In this document: piece by piece, positions 6,750 through 15,159 of the stretch | Numbering within the stretch: position 1 is the first letter of the stretch | Layout of the letters: each line of letters starts with the position of its first letter | Assembly: GCA_022361095.1 (NCBI GenBank) | Contig: JAKSBO010000160.1 | Span: 1-15,412, forward strand | Reading direction: 5' to 3' | From: Desulfobacterales bacterium | GTDB taxonomy: Bacteria > Desulfobacterota > Desulfobacteria > Desulfobacterales > Desulfobacteraceae | Length of the DNA: 15,412 bases | Program-made: the position numbers and the translations under genes | The notes under the pieces: model-generated | What the model was told of the DNA's origin: nothing | The model's database searches: none | What the model saw: the letters and a program-made list of their open reading frames with translations, nothing else

Positions 6750-7301
6750 TTAATTATAATGGTTTTTCCACTTTTTGCTTTTCACGAGGGCTTCGAATTT
6801 CTCTTTCACCCTGCGCTCCACGGGTCCGGGAACCATATCGGAAATGTCCCCGCCATACCGTGCGACCTCTTTAATAATGGACGATGACGTAAAAATCCAG
6901 CGGGACCCTGTCATAAGAAAGACGGACTGCACTTCCCGATTGAGTTTTCGGTTCATCAGCGCCATCTGGAATTCACTTTCAAAATCAGATAATGCACGCA
7001 TACCCCGGATAATGGCCACGGCATTTTTCATGCGGGCATATTCAACAAGAAGCCCATCAAAGGTTTCCACCTCAACCCTTGCGGCATCCAACTCAACCGA
7101 AGGATCGTCAAAACATTCCCGGATTATGGAGATACGCTCTTCGGGGGAGAACAAGGGTGTTCTTTTAGATGAATTGTACAGCACTCCTACAATCACGTGG
7201 TCAAAAATTTCCTGGGCGCGTCTGATGACATCAAGGTGTCCGTTTGTCAAAGGATCAAAGGAACCGGGGTAAATGGCAATTGTCCGTTTTCGGGTAATCA
7301 T
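6750..7301 (-). CDS. coaD: Phosphopantetheine adenylyltransferase
   Basis: A 183-residue nucleotidyltransferase catalysing the penultimate step of coenzyme A synthesis: 4'-phosphopantetheine + ATP to dephospho-CoA + pyrophosphate. The N-terminal IAIYPGSFDPLTNGHLD carries the phosphate-binding T/HxGH signature. IIRGMRALSDFESEFQMA and the TSSSIIKEVARYGGD motif near the C-terminus are characteristic, and the length is close to the usual 160-170 with a short C-terminal extension. I chose the ATG at 7301: it overlaps the rsmD stop as ATGA and has AAGGA five bases upstream. An in-frame ATG at 7307 lies on top of that ribosome-binding site. It is the last gene of the lpxC-to-coaD operon, and the rsmD-coaD order is common across bacteria. 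Confidence 0.97.
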   Translation of the reverse strand: MITRKRTIAIYPGSFDPLTNGHLDVIRRAQEIFDHVIVGVLYNSSKRTPLFSPEERISIIRECFDDPSVELDAARVEVETFDGLLVEYARMKNAVAIIRGMRALSDFESEFQMALMNRKLNREVQSVFLMTGSRWIFTSSSIIKEVARYGGDISDMVPGPVERRVKEKFEALVKSKKWKNHYN

Positions 7302-7864
7302 ACGCATCCTTGTTGTCTGTCGAATTTCCGCAAAAATGTAAGTGCTGTCCTTGAGTATTTTTTTTCCAGGTATTTGTCAAGGTTGTTTACCGGATAGTTA
7401 AGGCTTTCTTTGGCAGACTGTTCCACAATAATAATTGCGCCGGGGGCAAGGAGCCCCAAAAACCCTGATTTTCCAAGTACCTGGCCCGGATACCCTTTAT
7501 TGTATGGCGGATCCATGAAAATCAGATCAAAGGGCTGATGAAATACCGGTAAAGACGCATTGATAAGGTCATGGCAGATAATCCGGGCAGAATCGGCCAT
7601 CCGGCACAGTTCAACATTGCGCTTGATCACATTACAGGAGGACCTGGCCGCATCCACAAAGACCGCAGACTGCGCTCCGCGGCTTAACGCTTCAAGCCCG
7701 AAGGCCCCTGTACCGGCAAACATATCAAGGACTCGTTTCTCCCGGATACCCGGGCCAAGGATATTAAACAGCGCCTCTCTGACCCGGTCCGGGGTCGGCC
7801 GGATCTCCTTTCCCTCAATCTGAACCAGTTTCCTGCCCCGGCAGGCACCACTGATAATACGCAT
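7298..7864 (-). CDS. rsmD: 16S rRNA (guanine966-N2)-methyltransferase
   Basis: A 188-residue Rossmann-fold methyltransferase that uses S-adenosylmethionine to methylate G966 of 16S rRNA in the small-subunit head. Family marks are the N-terminal MRIISGACRGRKL, RPTPDRVREALFNIL (22-36), the SAM loop LDMFAGTGAFGLEALSRGA (46-64) and the catalytic DPPY (118-121). The length is normal. Its ATG shares one base with the upstream ntrX stop (TGATG), and its own stop overlaps the coaD start as ATGA, so translation of the three genes is probably coupled. Confidence 0.96.
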   Translation of the reverse strand: MRIISGACRGRKLVQIEGKEIRPTPDRVREALFNILGPGIREKRVLDMFAGTGAFGLEALSRGAQSAVFVDAARSSCNVIKRNVELCRMADSARIICHDLINASLPVFHQPFDLIFMDPPYNKGYPGQVLGKSGFLGLLAPGAIIIVEQSAKESLNYPVNNLDKYLEKKYSRTALTFLRKFDRQQGCV

Positions 7865-9222
7865 CAGCTTTCAGATATTCTTTTTTTGACAAAGCTCAGG
7901 CTTTTACCCATCTGTTTGGCTGCAGCCTCGAGATCCCCGTTCATCCGGTCCACCCAGAAACGGACAAACTCCGTTTCAAAGGCCTCTTTTGCCCTGTCCA
8001 GTTTTTCCATATTAAAAATCCGGTTCGGCGCCTCCCCCGTGTCCGGCAGGGCTTTGATGTCAGGATTATAAGGGGCAGGGAGATCATTTTTGCCGATAAT
8101 GTCACCGTCCACCATAATGGATAAGCGCTCCATCAAATTTTTAAGTTCCCGGACATTCCCCTTCCAATGCCATTGTTTCAAAATTTCAACGGCCTCGCCG
8201 GACAAGGTTTTTTTAGGTGTGGATAATTTTTCGGCCAGATGCCCCAGGAAAACATTTACCAATATAGGCAGATCCTCGATCCTCTCCCTTAGGGCCGGCA
8301 CATGAATCGGTATGACATTAAGCCTGAAAAACAAATCTTCCCTGAACCGGCCTGCTTTGATTTCGGTCTCAAGATCTTTGTTTGATGACGTGATCACACG
8401 CACATCCATCTGCAGGGTACGGCTGGAACCAATGCGCTGGAAGGTTTTGGATTCCAAAGCCCGCAGCATTTTGGCCTGGGTACTGATACTCATATCCCCT
8501 ATTTCATCCAAAAACAGGGTGCCGCCGGCAGCCAGTTCAAACTTGCCCCGGTTTTTTGCCGTGGCCCCTTCAAAGGCCCCTTTCTCATGGCCGAACAGTT
8601 CGGATTCCAGGTGCTCCTCGGGAATGGCCGCACAATTTATAATGATAAAGGGACCTTCCGGACGTTTGCTGAACTGATGGATGGTACGTGCCACCATCTC
8701 CTTGCCCGTGCCGTTTTCACCTGAAATCAAAATGGAGGCATCGGTAGGGGCTGCGGTCATAATTTCGCCGTAAAGTTTCTGGACCGACGGACTTGTGCCG
8801 GTAATGGAATTTTTTTCAATGGCTTTTTTCCGAAGGTACCGGTTCTCTTCCTCAAGCTTTCTGAAATTCAGGGCATTGTTGATGGTGAGTATCACCTTAT
8901 CAATGGATAGAGGCTTTTCCAAAAAGTCAAACGCGCCGGATTTGGTGGCATCCACGGCAGACTCAATGGAACCGTGGCCTGTGATCATGACCACCGGCAG
9001 ACTGGGGTGGTTCTGTTTGATCTCCTTCAGGGTATCAATGCCGTCCATGCCGGGCATCCAGATGTCCAGCAGCACAATGTCCGGGGAGTGGGAGTCAATT
9101 TTTTTCAACGCTTCGTATCCGTTGAACGCATGAATGACTTCGAATCCGTCATCGGAGAGAATGCCTTCCAGGGAATCAATAATGGTGGACTCGTCATCAA
9201 CAATCAAGACTGCCGGGTACAT
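7864..9222 (-). CDS. NtrX-like response regulator with AAA+ domain
   Basis: A 452-residue NtrC-class regulator and likely partner of the NtrY-like kinase encoded just upstream. The receiver domain (4-115) has acidic D9/D10, phosphoacceptor D53, T81 and K103. The AAA+ domain has Walker A GENGTGKE (168-175), Walker B LFLDE (236-240) and the sensor II segment GNVREL (355-360). A Fis-type helix-turn-helix occupies about 415-452, with an atypical ending, FVKKRIS. The loop that contacts sigma-54, normally GAFTGA, reads GAFEGA (215-220); the codon there is GAA. In the NtrC family, changes at this Thr usually impair sigma-54 activation, so this protein may act differently. The start is supported by AAAGGA upstream. 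It follows the kinase gene by 57 bases and overlaps rsmD by one. Confidence 0.93.
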   Translation of the reverse strand: MYPAVLIVDDESTIIDSLEGILSDDGFEVIHAFNGYEALKKIDSHSPDIVLLDIWMPGMDGIDTLKEIKQNHPSLPVVMITGHGSIESAVDATKSGAFDFLEKPLSIDKVILTINNALNFRKLEEENRYLRKKAIEKNSITGTSPSVQKLYGEIMTAAPTDASILISGENGTGKEMVARTIHQFSKRPEGPFIIINCAAIPEEHLESELFGHEKGAFEGATAKNRGKFELAAGGTLFLDEIGDMSISTQAKMLRALESKTFQRIGSSRTLQMDVRVITSSNKDLETEIKAGRFREDLFFRLNVIPIHVPALRERIEDLPILVNVFLGHLAEKLSTPKKTLSGEAVEILKQWHWKGNVRELKNLMERLSIMVDGDIIGKNDLPAPYNPDIKALPDTGEAPNRIFNMEKLDRAKEAFETEFVRFWVDRMNGDLEAAAKQMGKSLSFVKKRISES

Positions 9223-9262
9223 AGTACTAAATCCTTTCTATATCTAAAGCTGCCGGGCCCAA

Positions 9263-9278
9263 TACTTGCATACTTGCA
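9263..9278. repeat. Tandem octamer TACTTGCA x2
   Basis: Two perfect adjacent copies of TACTTGCA sit immediately downstream of the kinase stop, between the kinase and regulator genes. They are probably a small slippage duplication; no function is implied. Confidence 0.6.
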
Positions 9279-9279
9279 A

Positions 9280-11502
9280 TCAAGCCTCTTCGGCAGGCAG
9301 TTCTATAATAAACTTGGCGCCGTTGGGCTGGTTGTCCTGAACCCGGATCACGCCGTTATGGTCTGAAATAATGGAGTTTACAATGGCAAGCCCAAGCCCC
9401 ATGCCCGTTTTCTTGGTGGAAAAATAGGGTTCAAACAATTTGGTCTTTTCCTTGTCGGAAATACCTTTGCCATTGTCTGCTATTTCAATGCGCACAATTT
9501 TAAGAATGGGGTCATAGGAGAGGTCGATCACAATGGTGCCTTTTTTGTTTATGGCGTAAACCGCATTATCAATAAGGTTGATAAAGGCTTGTTTCATGTG
9601 CTGGTGATCCAGTTTCAAGGTGGGAATATTGTCCTTGAACCGGGTCTGGATCTCTACCTGTTCCAGCCCTTCCTTATACAGGGCAACGGTTTCAAGAATA
9701 ATGTTTTCAATGCGGGCCGACGCAAAATTGGTATCCGGGAATTTGGCAAATGTGGAGAACTGGTTCACCAGATTCCGGATCAAATCAACATGTTCCACAA
9801 TGGTATCGGCACATCCGGTAAAGACCTCATCATCAATGGTTTTGCCGTATTTGCGTTTAAGGCGCTGGGCAGACAGCTTAATGGGGGTTAACGGATTTTT
9901 CACCTCATGGGCAATGCGGCGGGCCACCTCCCGCCAGGCCACGAGCCGTTGGGCTTTTTCAAGTTCCGTCACATCGTCAAACACCAGTACGGCGCCCAGA
10001 TTGTGGCCGGTATCGTCCTTGAGCGCGGTATAATTCAATGAAAAATGCTTGGGTACGCCGGCCACGGAGGCAGAAACCGGAATTTTAAAATGCGAGCCTC
10101 CCTCCTCGGCCTGTTCAAATATCTTATTGGCCAAAGAGAGATACTCTCCGGTCAGGACTTTCCTGAAATTTTTATCAAGAATATCACGGCTGCTCACATC
10201 CAGCATGGACTCGGCCGCTTTGTTCATGGTGGTGATGGTACCCTCATTGTCCATGGAGACAACACCGGCAGAGATATTTTTCAATACAATCTCAATGTAC
10301 TGGCGGCTCTTTTCCAGCTCCACATTCTGCTGTTTGAGCATGCTTTCGGATAAGTCGATCTGCCGGCGGCCGGCAGCCAGCTGGCGGGTCATGGAGTTAA
10401 AACTTTGAATCAGGGTACCGATCTCATCGTCAGTCTTAAAATCAATCTGATACGCCATATCACCGTCTATGATCCGCTGGGTGCCCTCGGCAAATTTCAT
10501 AATGGGAATGGTGATGGACTTGGCAATCTGGAATCCGAACCACACGGCGCAAAACACAACAAGCAGCGCCACAATGGACAACATAATATAATAAGAAATC
10601 TGGGCCGGCCTTTTTGTCAGTTTGAGTTGACGGTACTCCTCCACGCCTTTGAGAATGAATTTTAAATTTTCAGACAGGTCCGGGGACATCAGGGTGGTGA
10701 TCACAATAAATCCGTCGGCCTTGTTCGGCGGCAGATCAAAGGGAATGGTGCAAACAGTACGTAGAAATTCCCCCTGGTCCATGGTCTGGTAAACGGTGTG
10801 GCTGGCACTGCCGTCCGGGATGCCCCGTAACTCCGTGGTGGTCAGCAAGCCGAAATGCATATTCTCCAGCTCGCTGGCCAAAGAGAGACTGACCCGCTGG
10901 GCGCCTGGGGTATATATCTCCACCGCATGCCGGTTAAAGGCGCGCTGGATCACCTGGGTATACCGGCTGAGTTTTTCCTGATTTTCAGCTTTAAGCAGGT
11001 CCCGGGAATGAATCTGGAACGCACCTCTTTTGGCAAAAAAGGCATTTTTCTCTTCAATATAATCATACAGGGTCTGCCCCACGGACAGGGACGCGTCCAG
11101 GGTCTGCTCCACAGGGGCGTTAAACCAGAAGGCAATGGAGGTGGAGATAAACTGGATGGAAAAGAAAAAAAGTACGGTGGTGGGCAAAAGGGCCAGTACA
11201 ATAAACGCAATGGTCAGGCGGGTTTTTATTTTCGAACCCAGAATGCTGTTTTTTCGCTCATAATAGAGTTTGGCAAGATTCCTGAAAACCAGCAGCAGAA
11301 GGGTAAGCAGCAGCAACAGATTGATGTTTATCAAAATGAACATCAGCACGGTGGATGACAGGGGTAGTCCCGTATCAAAGGGCGTGACGCGGGTTTCAAG
11401 AACGGTCAGGGCAACCACGGCCAGAAGAAGGCATAAAATAGCAATGCCTTCTTTTTTTAGCCCGGACCGTTTGTCTCCTGTATCCTGTAGTCTCTGGGTC
11501 AT
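9280..11502 (-). CDS. NtrY-like membrane sensor histidine kinase
   Basis: A 740-residue kinase with NtrY architecture. Predicted membrane segments lie at about 20-37, 50-74, 97-119 and 303-327. The stretch between the third and fourth (about 120-300) forms the extracytoplasmic sensor region. A HAMP linker (about 328-380) and a PAS domain (about 398-510) follow. The dimerisation/phosphotransfer helix has H532 in RRIAHEVKNPLTPIKLSAQR. The ATPase domain has N-box N646 in LIDNAVYA, D676-N-G-K-G and GMGLGLA (700-706). In characterised systems NtrYX responds to nitrogen status, redox or envelope conditions. The location after lpxC and an exported DUF4390 protein suggests an envelope link here, which is inference. 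The ATG at 11502 has a weak ribosome-binding site. A 120-base gap separates it from the gene upstream. Confidence 0.94.
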   Translation of the reverse strand: MTQRLQDTGDKRSGLKKEGIAILCLLLAVVALTVLETRVTPFDTGLPLSSTVLMFILININLLLLLTLLLLVFRNLAKLYYERKNSILGSKIKTRLTIAFIVLALLPTTVLFFFSIQFISTSIAFWFNAPVEQTLDASLSVGQTLYDYIEEKNAFFAKRGAFQIHSRDLLKAENQEKLSRYTQVIQRAFNRHAVEIYTPGAQRVSLSLASELENMHFGLLTTTELRGIPDGSASHTVYQTMDQGEFLRTVCTIPFDLPPNKADGFIVITTLMSPDLSENLKFILKGVEEYRQLKLTKRPAQISYYIMLSIVALLVVFCAVWFGFQIAKSITIPIMKFAEGTQRIIDGDMAYQIDFKTDDEIGTLIQSFNSMTRQLAAGRRQIDLSESMLKQQNVELEKSRQYIEIVLKNISAGVVSMDNEGTITTMNKAAESMLDVSSRDILDKNFRKVLTGEYLSLANKIFEQAEEGGSHFKIPVSASVAGVPKHFSLNYTALKDDTGHNLGAVLVFDDVTELEKAQRLVAWREVARRIAHEVKNPLTPIKLSAQRLKRKYGKTIDDEVFTGCADTIVEHVDLIRNLVNQFSTFAKFPDTNFASARIENIILETVALYKEGLEQVEIQTRFKDNIPTLKLDHQHMKQAFINLIDNAVYAINKKGTIVIDLSYDPILKIVRIEIADNGKGISDKEKTKLFEPYFSTKKTGMGLGLAIVNSIISDHNGVIRVQDNQPNGAKFIIELPAEEA

Positions 11503-11622
11503 AGATGCAATGCCTGTCCGGCTGATGTTTTATAATAAAGGCTGTGTAACCTATAAAGATCTTTTAATTTTAGTTGCGGGCTGAGTCTGGGCGCTGATAG
11601 ACCAGGTGTCGGCCCATGGCCG

Positions 11623-12216
11623 TTAATACGTAAAATTAATCACATACCAGTCCGTTTCAAAATCCCAGTAAGAGACAAAAAAGAACACATAGTGCAATGC
11701 CAGGGGCAACGTGACCTTTTCAAGTTCGGCTTTGATCCGGATCCGGTATTTATCCCCTTTGATCAGTTGATTAAGGGCCGCCACTTTGAGGTTATCAACT
11801 TCGGTCATCCAGGTCTTTGCCTCATCAAAGGATTTTGTGATAAATGCAGGCGTGTCCTTCCATTGGCAGACAACCGTGTATTCCTGTTTCATGGAATTAT
11901 ATTTTATTGTAGCACGGGTTCTAATATCAGCGATTTTCGTGTCCAACAAACTGCTCGTCGTTTTAAATAAGGTTACATAAAACGTAAACGACGTGGGAAT
12001 GCCGTTCTCAATGGCCTGGATATTTTTTTCATTAAAGGCATTTTCCACCTTAAAATAAGCAAACAGATCATCCCGGGTGTTGGCCAGCTTGATATTGGAG
12101 AGAACCGCATTGTCATCGGCAAACACGTTATCCGGGCCAATAAGAAAAAAGCCCGTGATAAAAAAAACAACCGCACATATAAATGTTGTAACCGCACCTT
12201 TAATGGTCATTGGCAT
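11623..12216 (-). CDS. DUF4390-family exported protein
   Basis: A protein of about 197 residues resembling the DUF4390 family, found next to NtrY-type kinases in many proteobacteria and of unknown function. A signal peptide is clear: a short basic start, a hydrophobic stretch near residues 9-27, and a likely cleavage after NVFA (30-33), giving a periplasmic or membrane-associated mature protein. The mature part is rich in beta-strand-like segments, includes a conserved-looking KGDKYRIRIKAELEK stretch, and ends in an aromatic FETDWYVINFTY. I chose the ATG at 12216, four bases past the lpxC stop, because it places the signal peptide at the very N-terminus. An in-frame TTG at 12270 would overlap lpxC and has no ribosome-binding site. 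It may modulate the adjacent kinase; that is speculation. Confidence 0.82.
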   Translation of the reverse strand: MPMTIKGAVTTFICAVVFFITGFFLIGPDNVFADDNAVLSNIKLANTRDDLFAYFKVENAFNEKNIQAIENGIPTSFTFYVTLFKTTSSLLDTKIADIRTRATIKYNSMKQEYTVVCQWKDTPAFITKSFDEAKTWMTEVDNLKVAALNQLIKGDKYRIRIKAELEKVTLPLALHYVFFFVSYWDFETDWYVINFTY

Positions 12217-12220
12217 TGAG

Positions 12221-13096
12221 TTATGGTCTGCGCTCTGCAGGTCCTGTTTCCCAGGCCTGCTTTTCATCAAGAAATTTTTTTATAAACAGATGGTTTAAGT
12301 GATGCCCTGACTTATGGGTGATAATATGCCCCTGTATGGGCATCCCCAAAAGAGAAAAATCCCCAAGGCAATCCAGCAGTTTGTGCCGGACAAATTCATC
12401 CGGATACCTTAAGCCGCCCTCATTCAGAATTTTATCATTATCAACCACAATGGCGTTGTCAAGACTTCCGCCCTTGCCAAGGCTGAATTTTTTCAACAAC
12501 TCAAGATCCTTTACAAACCCGAACGTCCGGGCCCCGCATACTTCCTTTTCAAAACTATTTTCCGCCCTGTCAAAGACGATTTTCTGCAGGCCGATAAGCG
12601 GATGGTCAAACTCAATGGAGCACGAAATCCTGAAACAGGGTTCCGGTTCCACCCGGACCCATTTATCTCCCTGGATGATCTCTATGGGTTCATTCACGAT
12701 AAAAAGCTGCCGGGGCATCTTCTGTTCCACCACCCCCACGCGGGTAATCGCCCGGGTAAATTCCCTGGCAGATCCATCCATGATGGGCATCTCATAATCA
12801 TCCACCTCCACCAGTGCATTGTCAATGCCAAGGCCAGAAAAACTTGCCATCAAGTGCTCAATGGTAGAGACAATGGCACCATTGTGCCCGATGACCGTGG
12901 CAAGACTGGTATCCACCACCAGTTTAAAAAGGGCCGGAATATCAGAGGTTCCGGGAAGATCAAGTCGCCGGAATTTAATCCCGTGATTTTCCTCCGCGGG
13001 CCGGATGGTCAGGTTTGTCTCTTTACCCGAATGGACACCCGTCCCCGAAAGCGTCACCTCTCCGGCGATGGTCTGCTGGTTATAAAAACTGTTCAT
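12221..13096 (-). CDS. lpxC: UDP-3-O-acyl-N-acetylglucosamine deacetylase
   Basis: The committed zinc-dependent step of lipid A synthesis, removing acetate from UDP-3-O-acyl-GlcNAc in the cytoplasm. Taking the ATG at 13096 gives 291 residues. The active site is complete and falls at familiar numbers: E80-H81 in STIEHLMAS, zinc ligands H238 and D242 in RHKLLDCLGD, and general acid H265 in KSGHHLNH. The N-terminal QQTIAGEVTLSGTGVHSGK is typical of the family start. GGAACGG precedes this ATG. An upstream in-frame start at 13159 would add 21 non-conserved residues and lie upstream of the proposed promoter. It heads the operon that continues through the DUF4390 gene, kinase, regulator, rsmD and coaD. 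Confidence 0.97.
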   Translation of the reverse strand: MNSFYNQQTIAGEVTLSGTGVHSGKETNLTIRPAEENHGIKFRRLDLPGTSDIPALFKLVVDTSLATVIGHNGAIVSTIEHLMASFSGLGIDNALVEVDDYEMPIMDGSAREFTRAITRVGVVEQKMPRQLFIVNEPIEIIQGDKWVRVEPEPCFRISCSIEFDHPLIGLQKIVFDRAENSFEKEVCGARTFGFVKDLELLKKFSLGKGGSLDNAIVVDNDKILNEGGLRYPDEFVRHKLLDCLGDFSLLGMPIQGHIITHKSGHHLNHLFIKKFLDEKQAWETGPAERRP

Positions 13097-13135
13097 TGTC
13101 CGTTCCAAATTGTCTGAATACGATAAAACGTGGTA

Positions 13136-13164
13136 TATATAGCTGATTTGAAAATACAAAGCAA
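13136..13164 (-). promoter_or_regulatory. Possible lpxC operon promoter
   Basis: Reading the - strand, TTGCTT (13164-13159), a 17-base spacer and TATATA (13141-13136) would start transcription near 13129, about 33 bases before the lpxC ATG. The -35 is weak. A second - strand option, TTGAAA-N17-TATTAA, lies further upstream in the same AT-rich gap. Confidence 0.35.
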
Positions 13165-13218
13165 AACAAATGAGAAAAATATTAAATTTGCGGCTCTTTT
13201 TTAATAATTAAAATTAAA

Positions 13219-13224
13219 TATAAT
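13219..13224 (+). promoter_or_regulatory. Consensus -10 element upstream of comM
   Basis: A perfect TATAAT in the AT-rich lpxC-comM divergent gap, placing a start near 13231 and a leader of about 38 bases. No good -35 is found at 16-18 bases upstream, and the local AT-richness makes a chance match possible. Confidence 0.3.
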
Positions 13225-13268
13225 TTCAATGAATTAACTTCCTTTTTTTCTCTTATATTGGATTTTTT

Positions 13269-14813
13269 ATGATAGCCAAAATGAAATCCTGCGCAGTAAA
13301 CGGGTTTGAGGCCATGATTGTGGATGTTGAAATAGACATCACACTGGGGTTGCCGGTATTCAACATGGTGGGATTAGCCGAGGCCGCCGTCCGGGAAAGC
13401 CGGGACAGGGTCCGGTCCGCCCTGCAGAATGCCGGATATAACTTTCCCATGGATCGGGTGGTGGTGAACCTGGCGCCTGCGGATTTCAAAAAAGAGGGGA
13501 CAGGCCTGGATCTGCCCGTGGCGTTGGGCATTCTTTGCGCCCAGGGGTTATTTGAGGCATCGGCCGCTGGATCCTGGCTGTTTGCCGGGGAATTGTCCCT
13601 GGACGGGTACCTGCGGCCGGTCAAGGCGGCACTGCCCTTTGCACTGGCTGCCCGGGACAATGGATTCCAAGGGATTATCCTGCCCAAAGAGAACGGTGCC
13701 CAGGCAGCACTGGTTAAAGATATTGACGTCCTGGCCCCGGACCATCTAACCCAGGTGGTGGATTTTCTGGCACAAAAGGCAAATCTGGCCCCCCTGGCAC
13801 CGGACCTCTCCATGCTTCTTGAGACCGATGGAGAAGAACGGGAAAACGATTTCTCCCATGTCCGGGGCCAGACCCATGTAAAACGGGCCATGGAGGTTGC
13901 CGCAGCAGGCCATCACCACATTCTGCTCAACGGTCCGGCAGGCTCCGGGAAAAGCCTCATGGCAAAATGCCTGCCGGGAATCATGCCGGAACCCTCCTTT
14001 GAGGAAGCCATGGAAATCGCCAAGGTCTATTCGGTGGCAGGGGTTTCCCGGGAACCGGGCCAACCCTTGGGCGCTCGGCCGTTCAGGTCCCCCCATCACT
14101 CCATTTCCGATGCCGGGCTTGTGGGGGGCGGCACAGTCCCAAAACCCGGGGAGATCACACTCTCCCATAACGGGGTCCTGTTTCTGGATGAACTGCCTGA
14201 ATTCCGGCGCAGTGTGCTGGAGGTTCTTCGCCAGCCTATTGAAGAAGGTCTCATCACCCTGGCCCGGGCCAACGCCAAGGCCACCTACCCATGCCGGTTT
14301 ATGCTGGCAGGCGCCATGAATCCCTGCCCCTGCGGCAATCTCACCAATCCGGACAGGGAGTGCACCTGCACCCCGGCAAAAATTGAGCAGTACAAAAACA
14401 AAATATCAGGGCCGCTCATGGACAGGATGGACATCCTTGTGGAGGTTCCCCGGTTGTCCTTTAATGAAATGACGGCGGACGGCCACAGGGAAGCGTCCCA
14501 ATCCATCCGCAAGCGGGTGGAAAAGGCCCGGAAGATCCAGGTCCGGAGGTTTGAAAACGCCGGGACAACGTGTTTTTCCAATGCTGACATGGGCCCGAAG
14601 CTTTTGCAGCAATTTTGCCCCCTGAACACCCAAAGCCGCCGGGTGGTCGAGCAGGCCATGAAGCAGTTCAACCTGTCCGGCCGGGCCTATGCCTCCATAT
14701 TAAAACTTGCCAGAACCATCGCCGACCTGGCAGGCACCCCTGATATACTTAAACCCCATGTGCTTGAAGCCGTTCAGTACAAACGCCTGGACCAGGCCCG
14801 GGAGTTGCCCTAA
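13269..14813 (+). CDS. comM: YifB/ComM-family Mg-chelatase-like AAA+ ATPase
   Basis: A 514-residue complete ComM/YifB protein. Characterised ComM is a hexameric helicase promoting branch migration during integration of incoming DNA in natural transformation; the family is also widespread in species not known to be competent. The N-terminal domain (about 1-190) has LPVFNMVGLAEAAVRESRDR (28-47) and NLAPADFKKEGTGLDLPVAL. The AAA+ domain has Walker A GPAGSGKS (222-229), PFRSPHHSIS (271-280), Walker B VLFLDELPEF (303-312) and a Cys cluster, C353-x-C355 and C365-x-C367. SGPLMDRMDI (380-389) contains the arginine-finger region. The Shine-Dalgarno sequence is poor (GGA eight bases from the ATG region). 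The gene is transcribed away from lpxC and no clear terminator follows it. Confidence 0.94.
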   Translation: MIAKMKSCAVNGFEAMIVDVEIDITLGLPVFNMVGLAEAAVRESRDRVRSALQNAGYNFPMDRVVVNLAPADFKKEGTGLDLPVALGILCAQGLFEASAAGSWLFAGELSLDGYLRPVKAALPFALAARDNGFQGIILPKENGAQAALVKDIDVLAPDHLTQVVDFLAQKANLAPLAPDLSMLLETDGEERENDFSHVRGQTHVKRAMEVAAAGHHHILLNGPAGSGKSLMAKCLPGIMPEPSFEEAMEIAKVYSVAGVSREPGQPLGARPFRSPHHSISDAGLVGGGTVPKPGEITLSHNGVLFLDELPEFRRSVLEVLRQPIEEGLITLARANAKATYPCRFMLAGAMNPCPCGNLTNPDRECTCTPAKIEQYKNKISGPLMDRMDILVEVPRLSFNEMTADGHREASQSIRKRVEKARKIQVRRFENAGTTCFSNADMGPKLLQQFCPLNTQSRRVVEQAMKQFNLSGRAYASILKLARTIADLAGTPDILKPHVLEAVQYKRLDQARELP

Positions 14814-14913
14814 TCATGCTATGGTTTCTTATTTCATATATAGATTATCTTTTTGTCCAATTCCGTAACATAGAACCCGTGGCCGCAGCGTCTGCATGTT
14901 GCAATCTAAATCC

Positions 14914-14941
14914 ACACATGCTAATCTATTTTGTAATGTGT
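14914..14941. repeat. Inverted repeat before the toxin-antitoxin pair
   Basis: ACACAT (14914-14919) and ATGTGT (14936-14941) flank a 16-base AT-rich centre and end just before the antitoxin's ribosome-binding site. VapB-type antitoxins commonly bind such operators to repress their own operon; that role here is inference. Confidence 0.35.
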
Positions 14942-14958
14942 AAAAAAGGAGAAACCCA

Positions 14959-15159
14959 ATGGCAACAAACCTGGCAATTGACGACCAATTAATTCAGGAA
15001 GCCCTGATTATTGGGAAACACCGGACAAAAAAGGCTGTCGTAACAGAAGCACTTCAAGAATATATCCAGAGAAGAAAACAGCTTGAGATCATAAAAATGT
15101 TCGGATCAGTAGAGTACGATCCTGGGTACGATTATAAACATCAGCGCAATATTCAATGA
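14959..15159 (+). CDS. vapB: VapB-type antitoxin
   Basis: A 66-residue protein resembling the short VapB (DUF2191-like) antitoxins. An N-terminal ribbon-helix-helix-type DNA-binding half (MATNLAIDDQLIQEAL, then TKKAVVTEALQEYIQRR) precedes a flexible C-terminal part that normally wraps the toxin (MFGSVEYDPGYDYKH). AAGGAG at 14946-14951 lies seven bases before the ATG. The stop overlaps the next start as ATGA, the standard coupled layout of vapBC operons. The antitoxin would neutralise the PIN toxin and repress the pair. It and its partner are richer in AT than comM, consistent with later acquisition. Confidence 0.88.
   Translation: MATNLAIDDQLIQEALIIGKHRTKKAVVTEALQEYIQRRKQLEIIKMFGSVEYDPGYDYKHQRNIQ

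Noticed and set aside
11612..11624. Palindromic GGCC-rich stretch at the end of the DUF4390 gene considered as a terminator
   Set aside because: Very short stem with no following T-tract, and an operon gene continues downstream.
13097..13159. Longer N-terminus for LpxC
   Set aside because: The added residues are not LpxC-like, the start has no ribosome-binding site, and known active-site numbering fits the ATG at 13096.
13097..13268. Search for sigma-54 (-24/-12) promoters in the intergenic gaps
   Set aside because: No convincing GG-N10-GC element in this gap or the other gaps examined, so no sigma-54 control is claimed.
13253..13891. Open frame on the - strand opposite the comM 5' half
   Set aside because: Serine/arginine-rich translation typical of a complementary-strand artefact; comM is fully conserved here.
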